Positions 47,477 through 56,219 of a stretch of 64,000 nucleotides of DNA are shown here, piece by piece. Below the pieces are notes generated by a model. The model was given only the letters and a program-made list of their open reading frames with translations, ran no database searches and was not told the DNA's origin. The stretch is taken from the NCBI RefSeq assembly GCF_014518315.1, contig NZ_JACVEL010000007.1, forward strand, positions 91,167 through 155,166, written 5' to 3'. The position numbers were made by a program, and so were the translations under genes. The DNA comes from Taishania pollutisoli. GTDB taxonomy: Bacteria; Bacteroidota; Bacteroidia; Flavobacteriales_D; Crocinitomicaceae. Positions within the stretch are counted from its first letter, which is position 1. The number at the start of each line of letters is the position of its first letter.

Positions 47477-48217
47477 ATGAAAAAGTTGTTTTTAGTATGT
47501 GCAATCGGTTTGACATTGAGCATTAATGCTCAGGAATTGAAACAAGTGACCTACAATGACGGCACGCAACAACTGAACGGGATGGTAACTTCCAATGCAG
47601 GGGAAAAACGCCCCGGAGTTTTGATCCTTCCCGCATGGAAGGGAATTGACAATGAAGCAAAACAAGCCGCGTTGGAATTGGAAAAACAAGGGTATATTGC
47701 ATTCATTGCAGATATTTACGGAGAAGGGAATATTCCTGCGGATAATCGTGCGGCCGCGAAGATTGCCACACAGTACAAGAATGATTATAAATCCTATCAG
47801 CAACGTATTTCCCTCGCGTTGGAGGAATTGAAAAAACAAGGTGCGATTGCGGATAAAATTGCTGTGATCGGTTATTGTTTCGGTGGTACGGGGGCTCTTG
47901 AAACAGCAAGAGCGGGATTACCTGTCGCCGGAGTGGTAAGCATTCACGGAGGGTTGGTAAAGACAGGAAACCGTCCTGTTTCTCAGATTGCAACAAAAGT
48001 ATTGGTAGAACATCCGGCAGAGGATAAATCCGTAAGTAAAGCTGATTATGAGAATTTTATTACTGAAATGAACGCAGGAAAGGCCGACTGGCAAATTATC
48101 ACGTATGCGCATTGCGGACATACCTTTACCAATCCGGAATCCCCGGACTACAATCAATTGATGGCTGAACGTGCATGGAATCATACCATATTGTTTTTGG
48201 CTGAACTGTTGAAATAA
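47477..48217 (+). CDS. Dienelactone hydrolase-family exported protein
   Basis: A 246-residue alpha/beta hydrolase with a signal peptide (KKLFLVCAIGLTLSINAQ). The start at 47477 (ATG) is chosen over GTG at 47471. Features: ERPGVLILPAW-like strand (KRPGVLILPAWKG), the nucleophile elbow GYCFGGTGAL (Cys about 131), Asp in EHPAEDKSV, and His in YAHCGHTFTNP, i.e. the Cys-Asp-His triad of dienelactone hydrolases. It likely acts on an ester or lactone in the periplasm; the substrate is unknown. Confidence 0.9.
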   Translation: MKKLFLVCAIGLTLSINAQELKQVTYNDGTQQLNGMVTSNAGEKRPGVLILPAWKGIDNEAKQAALELEKQGYIAFIADIYGEGNIPADNRAAAKIATQYKNDYKSYQQRISLALEELKKQGAIADKIAVIGYCFGGTGALETARAGLPVAGVVSIHGGLVKTGNRPVSQIATKVLVEHPAEDKSVSKADYENFITEMNAGKADWQIITYAHCGHTFTNPESPDYNQLMAERAWNHTILFLAELLK

Positions 48218-48312
48218 AGCAGGAACAATTGATTGGATTAAACGACCGGAAACTTAGGATGGTTCCCTGTACCGGTAAAAGAAAATGAGTGAACGAAACG
48301 AATTAGCACAAG

Positions 48313-48945
48313 ATGACACTACTGGATGATCTCAACTGGAGGCATGCAACAAAAGCATACGACCCCGTTAAACAGGTGAGCAGGGAAGACCTGTATAAAA
48401 TTCTGGAAGCAGCCCGGCTCGCACCCACATCATCCGGATTGCAGCCGTTCAGAATTATTGTTGTAGAAAATCAGGAACTGAAATCCAGGTTGGTTCCCGG
48501 GGCACTCAACCCTGATTGTATGCGTGAATGTTCATACATCCTTGTGTTTGCAGCATGGGACAACTATACACCGGAACGGATTGACGCCATGTTCGACAGA
48601 ACAACAGCTGAGCGGAATCTTCCCTACGGGCGCTTCAGAAACTATACGGACGCTCTGAAGCGTATCTATGGTGCTTCCTCCCCGGAACAAAACTTTAATC
48701 ACGCAGCGAAACAAACCTACATTGCACTTGGGCTGGCATTGGCACAAGCAGCTGAATTACGCATTGACAGTACACCGGCAGAAGGATTTGATAACCGGTT
48801 GATTGACGAAGTGTTGGGGTTGTCCGAATTAGGTTTAAAAAGCGTAACACTCATGTACATCGGATATAGTGATCCTGAACGGGATTGGCTTGCACCGATG
48901 AAAAAAGTCCGCATTCCTATGGATGAGTTTTCAACAATCCGATAA
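48313..48945 (+). CDS. Nitroreductase-family NAD(P)H-dependent oxidoreductase
   Basis: A 210-residue FMN enzyme of the NfsB/nitroreductase group: LNWRHATKAYDPVKQVSREDLYKILEAARLAPTSSGLQPFRI holds the RxSxRxF-like start and the FMN-binding PTSSGLQPF; QTYIALGLALAQAAELRIDSTP and ELGLKSVTLMYIGY follow. Such enzymes reduce nitroaromatics, quinones or flavins with NAD(P)H; the physiological substrate is unknown. It is a single gene about 95 bp after the hydrolase, on the same strand. Confidence 0.9.
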   Translation: MTLLDDLNWRHATKAYDPVKQVSREDLYKILEAARLAPTSSGLQPFRIIVVENQELKSRLVPGALNPDCMRECSYILVFAAWDNYTPERIDAMFDRTTAERNLPYGRFRNYTDALKRIYGASSPEQNFNHAAKQTYIALGLALAQAAELRIDSTPAEGFDNRLIDEVLGLSELGLKSVTLMYIGYSDPERDWLAPMKKVRIPMDEFSTIR

Positions 48946-49156
48946 GGTGACTTAAATCAATAAAAAATGTGACTTAATTTTTTTAAAAAAGATTTTAATT
49001 GTTTATTTTTTAACAAATTAATCTGATCTGTAGATGCATTGTAGATAAATTACAGGTTAATAAATAATTATAGCAAAGGAATAGTTTATCCACATTGATT
49101 AACAATAAATTAAGATTTTTTAAATTTTCATAGGTGTCGATTCATTTTTAAATGGG

Positions 49157-49164
49157 TAGTTTTG
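49157..49164 (+). promoter_or_regulatory. Promoter -7 element (TAGTTTTG)
   Basis: A perfect TAnnTTTG 37 bp before the ATG of the large T9SS protein, within an AT-rich 256-bp gap that holds nothing else recognisable. Confidence 0.62.
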
Positions 49165-49201
49165 CAACCGAATTAATTATTTACTCTTTTATTAAAACAC
49201 T

Positions 49202-52200
49202 ATGAAATTAAAGTTACAATGGCTGTATGCAGCCACACTTACGATTTTTTCAGGTACAGCGATCAGCCAGGCGACGCTTCATGTATCCGCAACGGGTACA
49301 GATGTTTCGAATGACTGTACATTGCCTGGAAATCCGTGCGCGACGATTGGTCACGCGTACACACAAATCACAGCAGGAGACACGATTAAAGTTGCTCCCG
49401 GATCCTACAACTTAAATGCTACATTAAACATTTCTGAGTCAGTAGTAATCACTTCTTCGGACCCTTCAGATCAACCTGTTATTACATCATCAGTTGCCGA
49501 TTTGATCAACGTAAACAGTGATGATGTAACAATCAGCAATCTGAATTTTCAAATGGGATTGACAGCTACTTCAGGATTGAGAGGTATCGTTTCAACACAA
49601 AACTTTGACAACATCAAAATTTTGAACAACACATTTGAATCAACGAATCCGATCAGTGGAACACCAAATACAAACATGGTTTGGACAGCTTTCGCAATTT
49701 CATTGGCTTCTGATAACGGACACGTTCAAAATGTTGAAATCCGTAACAATGAAATCATTGCAGCAAGTACTGCAAACATCTTCGGACGCGGAATTTTCAT
49801 CGGAAACGGTGGTGCAGGAAAAGATGCTCCGGGTGGAATCATCGACGGAAACAATGTGACAGCGTATTATGCCATTCAGTCTGCACGATTTGCAAATGAC
49901 ATGGATATTACGAACAACACGTTCAATGGTATCACTATGATCAACGCTCCGCTGACAGGTGTAACGGTAGCAATTGACAACAACACTTTCAGCGGTGAAA
50001 CACAAATGACACCAAACAGCTTGTATGCATTGGTAGAATTGCGTAGCGTGGAAGATGCGTCTGTTATTTTCAGCAATAACACAGTAGAAAACTACGCGAA
50101 CATCGGGTTCATCAGCGAGTCTTCTAAAAATGTAACAGTAAGCGGAAACACTTTCAATCCTGCTGCAACTGCTGCAAACTTCATCTCATTGATGGTGAAT
50201 ACAAAATTCATGACGAATGGTGTTCAGGGGAATACGTATTCAGATGAAATTGAAATCTTAGGAAACACATTCAATGCAGGAACTGTTAACCAGGGAACAG
50301 CAATCGTATTTGCGGACCACTACGGAGTGAATACACCGGCATTCGGTACAATCACAATCGGTGGTGCAACTGCTGCAGATCAAAACATTTTTGACGCGGA
50401 TTTAGGAAAATACATCGTATTGGATGACAATGCAGGCGCTAGTACAGCATACCCGCTTTGGGCTCCTTATCATTCAACAACAATGAAACCGGTTGATCAA
50501 AACATTACTGCATTGGCAATCCACAATAACTACAACCTGGTTGATTTCGCTGCAATTGAAGCAAAAATTACAGACGCGGATAACAATCCATTGTTAGGGC
50601 AGGTAATCATCAAATCTGCGGGACCAAACAGATATGTGGCGACAACAGGTACTGACGTATCCAATGACTGTACATTGCCAGGAAATCCATGTGCGACAAT
50701 TGCTCACGCGGTTGAAGTAGCTGTTGATTCCGACACAATTAATGTTGCTGCAGGTACATATGCACAAACTGCTATTTTGACAATTGATGTGAATGACCTG
50801 ACTGTAAGAGCAGGTGATGCAAATGACAAGCCGGTGATCACAACAAATCAATCAACTGTTTTTGATATCAACGCAACGGATGTTAAATTAAACGGGTTAC
50901 GATTGGAGCTTGGATTGACAGCTGCAACAGGTAAATACGGTGTTGTTTCTACAACAAGCAACTTCAACGGATTGGCTTTGACAAACAATGAAATCGTTTC
51001 TACATCTCCGGTAATTCCTTACGGAATGGTATGGGATGCATTCGCAGTACGCCTGAACTCATTGGCAGGTGCAATGGATAACGTGACAATTACTGATAAC
51101 GTAATCGGAACAGCTACAGCTTCAGATAACAACATCTTCGGACGTGGTATCGCATTGGGATCAGGATCTGCTGACGGACCTGCGGCGAACATTTCAAACA
51201 ACGAAATCAAAGCATACTATACTGTACAGGCAATTCGTTCTACTGCTGACGTGACAATCGCAAACAACGATATCCAGGGAATCACAATGATCAATGCTCC
51301 ATTGACAGGAGTTGAAGTTGTGGTAGAAAACAACACGATTGATGCCGTTACACCAATGGCTGCTGATAACCTGTACGCATTGGTTGAAATCAGATCTGTT
51401 GAAAACGCAACTGTAGAGATCAACGGGAACGATTTCACAAACTACACCAACATCGCTTTGTTGAGTTCTGCATCTAAAAATGTAACTGTTTCAGGAAATA
51501 TCTTTACGCCTGCATCAACAGCAGACGCGTTTGTATCTGTAATGGCGAATACAAAAATGATGACAAACGGTGTTCAGGGAGATACTTACGGAAATGAAAT
51601 CGTATTGGTAGGTAACGAATTTGAAGCAGGTGCTGCAAATGAAGGTACTGCAATCGTATTTGCTGACCACTACGGAGCTACAACTCCTGCGTTTGCAGCT
51701 GTAACAATCGGAGGTACAGCGGCGGCAGATAAAAACATCTTTGATGCAAACCTGGGGAACTACATCGTATTGGACGACAAAACAGGTGCAAGTTCATCTG
51801 TTCCGTTGTGGGCACCGTATTCAGTGACAACAATGAAACCTTTTTCTCAAAGCATCGAAGCATTGTATGACAACAATACATACAATCAGGCAACAATTGC
51901 TGACGTTGAGTTGAAAAATACAGATTCATTGGATAACGACGAATTAGGAAAAGTAATCTTGACCTATTCAACGGTAGGATTGGATGAAGTAGCGATTTCA
52001 GCTGCAACATTGTATCCAAACCCTACTGCGGATCAATTGACAATCTCATTGAACGATAACAGCGCAACTGCTGCATTGGAAGTTGTTGATTTATTAGGAA
52101 ACGTTGTGTACACAACAACTGTTTCAGGAGTTAAAACAATCAATGTAAGCAATCTGAATGCAGGAGTTTACGTGACACGTTTGACTACAAACGGAGTTAC

Positions 52201-52228
52201 TGCAAGCACACGTTTTGTGAAGCAATAA
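49202..52228 (+). CDS. T9SS-exported beta-helix protein with an internal ~450-residue duplication
   Basis: A 1008-residue cell-surface or secreted protein: signal peptide (LYAATLTIFSGTAISQ), then two homologous halves. TGTDVSNDCTLPGNPCATI occurs at about residue 31 and again at about 483, and both halves end in a TTPAFxxxTIGG...NIFDA motif and PLWAPY. Within each half Asn- and Thr-rich beta turns (NNTF, NNEI) indicate a right-handed parallel beta-helix. The C-terminal part (TLYPNPTADQLTISL ... AGVYVTRL ... STRFVKQ) is a type A T9SS sorting domain. No catalytic residues can be pointed to; adhesion is one possibility. Confidence 0.9.
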   Translation: MKLKLQWLYAATLTIFSGTAISQATLHVSATGTDVSNDCTLPGNPCATIGHAYTQITAGDTIKVAPGSYNLNATLNISESVVITSSDPSDQPVITSSVADLINVNSDDVTISNLNFQMGLTATSGLRGIVSTQNFDNIKILNNTFESTNPISGTPNTNMVWTAFAISLASDNGHVQNVEIRNNEIIAASTANIFGRGIFIGNGGAGKDAPGGIIDGNNVTAYYAIQSARFANDMDITNNTFNGITMINAPLTGVTVAIDNNTFSGETQMTPNSLYALVELRSVEDASVIFSNNTVENYANIGFISESSKNVTVSGNTFNPAATAANFISLMVNTKFMTNGVQGNTYSDEIEILGNTFNAGTVNQGTAIVFADHYGVNTPAFGTITIGGATAADQNIFDADLGKYIVLDDNAGASTAYPLWAPYHSTTMKPVDQNITALAIHNNYNLVDFAAIEAKITDADNNPLLGQVIIKSAGPNRYVATTGTDVSNDCTLPGNPCATIAHAVEVAVDSDTINVAAGTYAQTAILTIDVNDLTVRAGDANDKPVITTNQSTVFDINATDVKLNGLRLELGLTAATGKYGVVSTTSNFNGLALTNNEIVSTSPVIPYGMVWDAFAVRLNSLAGAMDNVTITDNVIGTATASDNNIFGRGIALGSGSADGPAANISNNEIKAYYTVQAIRSTADVTIANNDIQGITMINAPLTGVEVVVENNTIDAVTPMAADNLYALVEIRSVENATVEINGNDFTNYTNIALLSSASKNVTVSGNIFTPASTADAFVSVMANTKMMTNGVQGDTYGNEIVLVGNEFEAGAANEGTAIVFADHYGATTPAFAAVTIGGTAAADKNIFDANLGNYIVLDDKTGASSSVPLWAPYSVTTMKPFSQSIEALYDNNTYNQATIADVELKNTDSLDNDELGKVILTYSTVGLDEVAISAATLYPNPTADQLTISLNDNSATAALEVVDLLGNVVYTTTVSGVKTINVSNLNAGVYVTRLTTNGVTASTRFVKQ

Positions 52229-52255
52229 GTAATTACCGTCAGAAGTAATTAAAAA

Positions 52256-52289
52256 AATCCCCTCGTTAGAAATAGCGGGGGGATTTTTG
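52256..52289 (+). terminator. Rho-independent terminator
   Basis: AATCCCC (52256-52262) pairs with GGGGATT (52279-52285), followed by TTTTTG. It ends the large T9SS gene. Confidence 0.78.
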
Positions 52290-52332
52290 TATTTGGTTCG
52301 TTCACGACTACGAATCAATAAAGGGACTTGAT

Positions 52333-52761
52333 CTAAATCGATTGTACGCTTCCTTTCCAGCGATCGTTCAATGAGCTGATTTGCGCATCTTCATGTGTTT
52401 GTTTCACACAGAAATTCAACAACTTTTCGACCAGTAGGTATTCATTCGTATGTGCTTCAAAATTGCGGATGATCAATTGATATGCGTTAGTTGCATCAAC
52501 ATAATTGATCGTAAAACAAGTTCCGTCATTAATTGTAATTTGTTTTGTCTGATGTGGCTTTTCGGAAGCGTGGTGAATCCATTTGTGCATCTCCGGGAAA
52601 AAAGCATCATCTAACGGTTGAGCAGCCCATGTTTTCGGATCCGAACGCCTGCCTTTCCATTTCGAGCAAATGATAATCATGTGAAGCGTAGTGTTGTTTT
52701 GTTTCACTTCGATGTCCCATTCTTCGGAAAGGCTTTCAATCTGAACTTTGAGTGTTTTCAT
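52333..52761 (-). CDS. Unknown protein in an operon with barstar
   Basis: A 142-residue soluble protein with no signal peptide. Landmarks: IESLSEEWDIEVKQNNTTLH, WKGRRSDPKTWAAQPLDDAF, TKQITINDGTCFTINYVDA. I recognise no family and see no RNase residues. It starts 5 bp after the barstar stop on the same strand, so the two are cotranscribed. It may be a second immunity-type protein, but that rests on context only. Confidence 0.65.
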   Translation of the reverse strand: MKTLKVQIESLSEEWDIEVKQNNTTLHMIIICSKWKGRRSDPKTWAAQPLDDAFFPEMHKWIHHASEKPHQTKQITINDGTCFTINYVDATNAYQLIIRNFEAHTNEYLLVEKLLNFCVKQTHEDAQISSLNDRWKGSVQSI

Positions 52762-52766
52762 GGCTT

Positions 52767-53105
52767 TTAATGACTTTCTTTAAAGGACAAAGCTAACAGA
52801 ATACTGTGTTTTCTACCTCTGTCAAGTTCACGTCGGTTGACTGTCTCAACGGCAACTAACAAACTGTTTATGATGACCATGTTTGCGTTGGAAAAATTGA
52901 TCAGTTCTAATACTAAAACCTCTTCTTTTCCTAAGACAACCTTACTCATACCTTCTTCCGGAAATCGCATGCTCTGTAAACAATCGATTAATGCATGTGT
53001 ATTTTTTCCGTAAAAATCAGGAAATCCCAATTCAGCATTGAATTTATCGTGCAAAGCTGAAATATCAGTGATATTTCTAAAATCGATCGTTATTCTTTTT
53101 TCCAT
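52767..53105 (-). CDS. Barstar-family ribonuclease inhibitor
   Basis: A 112-residue cytoplasmic protein from the ATG at 53105. FNAELGFPDFYGKNTHALIDCLQSM matches the barstar segment that contacts the RNase active site, preceded by a beta strand (RITIDFRNI) and a helix (ISALHDKF). Barstar inhibits barnase-type RNases by an acidic face. No barnase-like gene is within view; upstream sequence contains only a fragment unrelated to it. An upstream extension to 53201 is possible but has no promoter and looks less plausible. Confidence 0.85.
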   Translation of the reverse strand: MEKRITIDFRNITDISALHDKFNAELGFPDFYGKNTHALIDCLQSMRFPEEGMSKVVLGKEEVLVLELINFSNANMVIINSLLVAVETVNRRELDRGRKHSILLALSFKESH

Positions 53106-53423
53106 TTTTAAGTCTGCTCTACTAAGTATACCTGGAACCGGATATTTCTCCCTTTTCGCTCTTTCGACAATGCTTTGATCGCCTGTTGAACCGGATCCCA
53201 TTGAGGGCTAAATTAACTTATTATTTGTATTCATGACACCTTATTTATGTTCAATACTTGTCGTGTCGGTGAGCTCCCGCATGATTGCAGAACCGATTCC
53301 GGCAGTTCCGAAAGAAAAGCCAAAAAATAATCCGGAAATCATTCTGACATTTCAATCCAAATATTATTCAGTTTCATCGGCAGAACTTACATTAATTTAA
53401 CATGGGGATCGCTTTGAATTCGG
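53106..53423. other. Gene-free region between barstar and the DMT transporter
   Basis: About 320 bp without an intact gene. It contains the apparent MFS-transporter fragment described at 53241-53342. A 39-codon plus-strand frame (53281-53400, MIAEPIPAVPKEKPKNNPEI) overlaps that fragment and is likely its antisense shadow. I see nothing else. Confidence 0.45.
53241..53342 (-). pseudogene. Fragment resembling the C-terminal part of an MFS transporter (Fsr-like)
   Basis: On the minus strand a 33-codon stretch reads MISGLFFGFSFGTAGIGSAI and then MRELTDTTSIEHK before a stop. The pattern FFGFxFGxxGIGxAxxxxLxDxTSIE is what I recall from fosmidomycin-resistance-type MFS exporters. In-frame stops occur on both sides, so it is a remnant, if related. 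The identification is by memory of the family, not by alignment. Confidence 0.4.
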
Positions 53424-53431
53424 TACTTTTG
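53424..53431 (+). promoter_or_regulatory. DMT transporter promoter -7 element (TACTTTTG)
   Basis: A perfect TAnnTTTG, predicting a leader of about 55 nt for the gene starting at 53491. Confidence 0.6.
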
Positions 53432-53490
53432 TGCGCAATTAAACAGACAAACAAGTATTCGCAATACAGATTTAAAACGAATCACACACC

Positions 53491-54372
53491 ATGAGAGCAA
53501 GAGGGTATATGCTGGCAGCTGTTTCAGCTGTCTTTTACGGATTAATTCCTTTATTTATCTTACCGGTTAAAGCCATCGGATTCCCGCTGGATGTCACCTT
53601 GTTTTATCGTTTTTTTATTGCCGCACTGATCTTATTGGCGTATTTGATTTACAAAAAAGAATCATTGCGCATGACTGGTAAGGAAGCTCTGATTTATGTC
53701 GCACTGGGATTATTTTACTCTTTGTCATCAGAGTGCTTGTTTTTAGGTTATGATTACCTGACACCAGGCATTGCATCGACAATTTTATTTGTGTACCCGG
53801 TAATTGTCGCCCTGATCATGGTGTTTTTCTTCCGTGAAAAAATAACAAAACCAACTATTTTCTCACTGATAATCTCCTTGTTGGGAGTCGGAATTCTGAG
53901 CATGAAAGATGCCGGCTTTCAAATCAATGTGACAGGTTTTTTAATCGCATTGGGGAGCGCCTTATTTTATGCGTTGTACCTTGTAATTGTCAACAAGTCT
54001 GAACTGGAAGTCTCCGGGATGAAGATCACTTTTTACTCCCTGCTTTTCTCTTCGGCGTATTACTTTATCAAATCCTTCGTTTTGCAAAAGTCACTGGCCC
54101 TTCCGAGTGTGGAAGTTCTTGTCGATATTTCATTGTTTTCACTCATCACAACTGTGTTTTCCATCATGGCGCTGATTTATGCTATTCAACTCATCGGGTC
54201 CACCCACACAGCGATCATGGGTGCATTAGAACCGGTTATTGCCATTGTGATAAGTGTCGGCTTCTTTGGAGAGCACCTCACAGTAACATTAACCATAGGA
54301 GTTGCGATGATTCTTATCGGCGTGCTGATTAATGTGGTATCCGGAGAAAAAATGGGTGAAGACCGGTTGTAG
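53491..54372 (+). CDS. DMT (EamA) family transporter
   Basis: A 293-residue inner-membrane protein of ten predicted helices arranged as two EamA repeats (first half MLAAVSAVFYGLIPLFILP ... IVALIMVFFF, second half GFLIALGSALFYALYLVIVN ... HTAIMGALEPVIAIVISVGFF). Members export amino acids, nucleobases or other metabolites; the substrate is not inferable. The final helix (GVAMILIGVLINVV) is complete, so the gene is intact. It has its own promoter; the MBL gene follows at 54 bp. Confidence 0.9.
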   Translation: MRARGYMLAAVSAVFYGLIPLFILPVKAIGFPLDVTLFYRFFIAALILLAYLIYKKESLRMTGKEALIYVALGLFYSLSSECLFLGYDYLTPGIASTILFVYPVIVALIMVFFFREKITKPTIFSLIISLLGVGILSMKDAGFQINVTGFLIALGSALFYALYLVIVNKSELEVSGMKITFYSLLFSSAYYFIKSFVLQKSLALPSVEVLVDISLFSLITTVFSIMALIYAIQLIGSTHTAIMGALEPVIAIVISVGFFGEHLTVTLTIGVAMILIGVLINVVSGEKMGEDRL

Positions 54373-54426
54373 CAGAAATGGTGTGAGATTATTTTTTTAT
54401 TTTTACCTGTTGAAGATTGATGTGAA

Positions 54427-55218
54427 TTGAACTCAAAAGAACAATTTAAAGTAACCGTACTTGGCTCAGGAACTTCTCAGGGAGTACCGATGATCGCATG
54501 TGATTGCGAAGTGTGTCGCTCCGAAAACCCCAAAGACAAACGTCTTCGCTCGTCCATTATGCTGTCGATTAACGGATTGAATTATGTAATTGATACAGGC
54601 CCTGATTTTCGTCAGCAGATGTTGCGGGAACAGGTAAAGGAGCTGGAAGCTGTTTTCTTCACGCATCAGCATAAGGATCATTTGGCGGGACTGGACGATG
54701 TAAGAGCATTCAATTTCCGACAGCAAAAAGACATGAAAATTTATTGCGATGTGCGGGTTGATGAAGCATTACACCGTGAATATGAATACGTTTTCGCCTC
54801 TTTTCGATACCCGGGCATACCACGTCTGGACATTCAAATTATTGACAAAAATACGTCTATTACACTTGCTGGCGGAGGAACAATCACAACGATAGAGGCC
54901 ATGCATTACAAACTTCCGGTGCTTGGATTTCGCTATAAAAACTTTACCTATATCACCGACGCCAAAACATTTTTACCTGAAGAAATTGAAAAAGTAAAAG
55001 GAACTAATGTTTTGTTTGTAAATGCATTGAGAAGGGAAGAGCATATTTCCCATTTTAACCTGGAGGAAGCATTGGAATTTATCCGCATCATTAACCCCGA
55101 AAGGGCGTACCTCACACACATTTCTCACTTGATGGGAAAATACGAAGATGTTCAGCAAGAATTACCCGACAATGTTTTTTTAGCATACGATGGGTTGACG
55201 CTGAATCTGGAAGAGTGA
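54427..55218 (+). CDS. MBL-fold metallohydrolase (PhnP-like)
   Basis: A 263-residue hydrolase with LGSGTSQGVPMI at the start, a two-Cys motif (CDCEVC) typical of the PhnP/cyclic phosphodiesterase group, and the metal site THQHKDHLAGLDD (His80, His82, Asp84, His85). HISHLMGK near the end supplies a later His. The start is TTG at 54427: an in-frame stop at 54418-54420 precedes it and no ATG lies between the stop and the conserved N-terminal strand. Family members cleave phosphodiesters or phosphonate intermediates; the substrate here is unknown. Confidence 0.9.
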   Translation: MNSKEQFKVTVLGSGTSQGVPMIACDCEVCRSENPKDKRLRSSIMLSINGLNYVIDTGPDFRQQMLREQVKELEAVFFTHQHKDHLAGLDDVRAFNFRQQKDMKIYCDVRVDEALHREYEYVFASFRYPGIPRLDIQIIDKNTSITLAGGGTITTIEAMHYKLPVLGFRYKNFTYITDAKTFLPEEIEKVKGTNVLFVNALRREEHISHFNLEEALEFIRIINPERAYLTHISHLMGKYEDVQQELPDNVFLAYDGLTLNLEE

Positions 55219-55220
55219 TA

Positions 55221-56093
55221 TTACGATAGGATGTCGCGCAATTCGGTCAATTCCTTTACCCGTTCGGCATTCCCCGCCTGTTGAAAAGCGCTGATCAGAT
55301 TGGTCAGCATTCTCCGGATCACTGCCGTATTCGAACAGGGTTCAAAGTATTCCCGCGAAGCAGGTAAATTCAGGTTCTTTAGGAAATCATGGATTTCCCC
55401 TTCATCAAACAGCCCTCCTTTTGAAAACGGATTGATGTAAAACAAAATTCCCGTTTTATTTCCTGCTTTTGCAAATTGGTTAATCCCGTCTTCATCAATA
55501 TAGGCCAGTACAAAATGATTTGGAAGATTGACTCCGTAAACCGGCATCCCCAGCGATTGAGCGACGATGCTATACAGAATACTCAAACTCAACGGATTGC
55601 CCTTTCTTGAGTCGATAACGGTGTTGATGTATGAATTTTGCGGCGCGTGAAAATCTTTTGAATCCCCGTGAAACCGGTATTTTCCAAAGAAAATTTTGTT
55701 AAAGATACGCACCTTCTCAAAAGCTGTCTGCCGGTGACTTAATTCCAGCCAGATTTCCTTTCTCATTTCCACAATGAATTCCCGGATATGATCTTCGTCC
55801 AGTCCCGGGTATTGATATTTAGCAACGACAATAGCACCTGAAAGCAAATCTTTTTCACCCTCCAACCATAATTGAAGTTGTTTCTTTGTGTATTCAAACT
55901 GTATTTCGTGAATCAATTGTTCAACACGCGTCAGAAAGATCAGCCCGAAATCTTTTTCACCCCACGAGTTCTCTAAATACGGAATGGCATCCGGTCCGTA
56001 CTGTAAAAGACGGTCCCTGACATGCAGGAAGATGTTCTCATCCGGATCGTCAATCAGGTGAATTAAAGCCTCTATGTTCGTTGAATCAGACAT
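55221..56093 (-). CDS. SirB1/transglutaminase-like protein
   Basis: A 290-residue soluble protein. It has an N-terminal alpha-helical region (EALIHLIDDPDENIFLHVRD) and a central transglutaminase-like core. SIVAQSLGMPVYGVNLPNHFVLAYIDE sits where a His and neighbouring residues of the fold are found, while the Cys of true transglutaminases is replaced around SRKGNPLSLSILYSIVA. This matches the SirB1/YchA group of uncertain function. It converges with the MBL gene with a 2-bp gap between stops. The perfect -7 element TAAATTTG is only 5 bp upstream of the ATG. Confidence 0.85.
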   Translation of the reverse strand: MSDSTNIEALIHLIDDPDENIFLHVRDRLLQYGPDAIPYLENSWGEKDFGLIFLTRVEQLIHEIQFEYTKKQLQLWLEGEKDLLSGAIVVAKYQYPGLDEDHIREFIVEMRKEIWLELSHRQTAFEKVRIFNKIFFGKYRFHGDSKDFHAPQNSYINTVIDSRKGNPLSLSILYSIVAQSLGMPVYGVNLPNHFVLAYIDEDGINQFAKAGNKTGILFYINPFSKGGLFDEGEIHDFLKNLNLPASREYFEPCSNTAVIRRMLTNLISAFQQAGNAERVKELTELRDILS

Positions 56094-56098
56094 TTTGG

Positions 56099-56106
56099 CA
56101 AATTTA
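56099..56106 (-). promoter_or_regulatory. SirB1-like gene promoter -7 element (TAAATTTG)
   Basis: A perfect TAnnTTTG followed by CCAAA and the ATG at 56093: a further case with essentially no leader. Confidence 0.6.
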
Positions 56107-56219
56107 AGACAGGATTTTACTGTTCCTGAATGATAGGGAAACAGGTTTTCAAATACAGGTTGTTAATTTTCTCCTTCATTCATCTGTTTCTTCACTGTTT
56201 AAAAGGACTGATCGAAAAA

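Noticed and set aside
53106..53201. Upstream extension of the barstar gene (start at 53201)
   Set aside because: The extra 32 residues are not part of the barstar fold, and the ATG at 53105 gives a normal-length family member.
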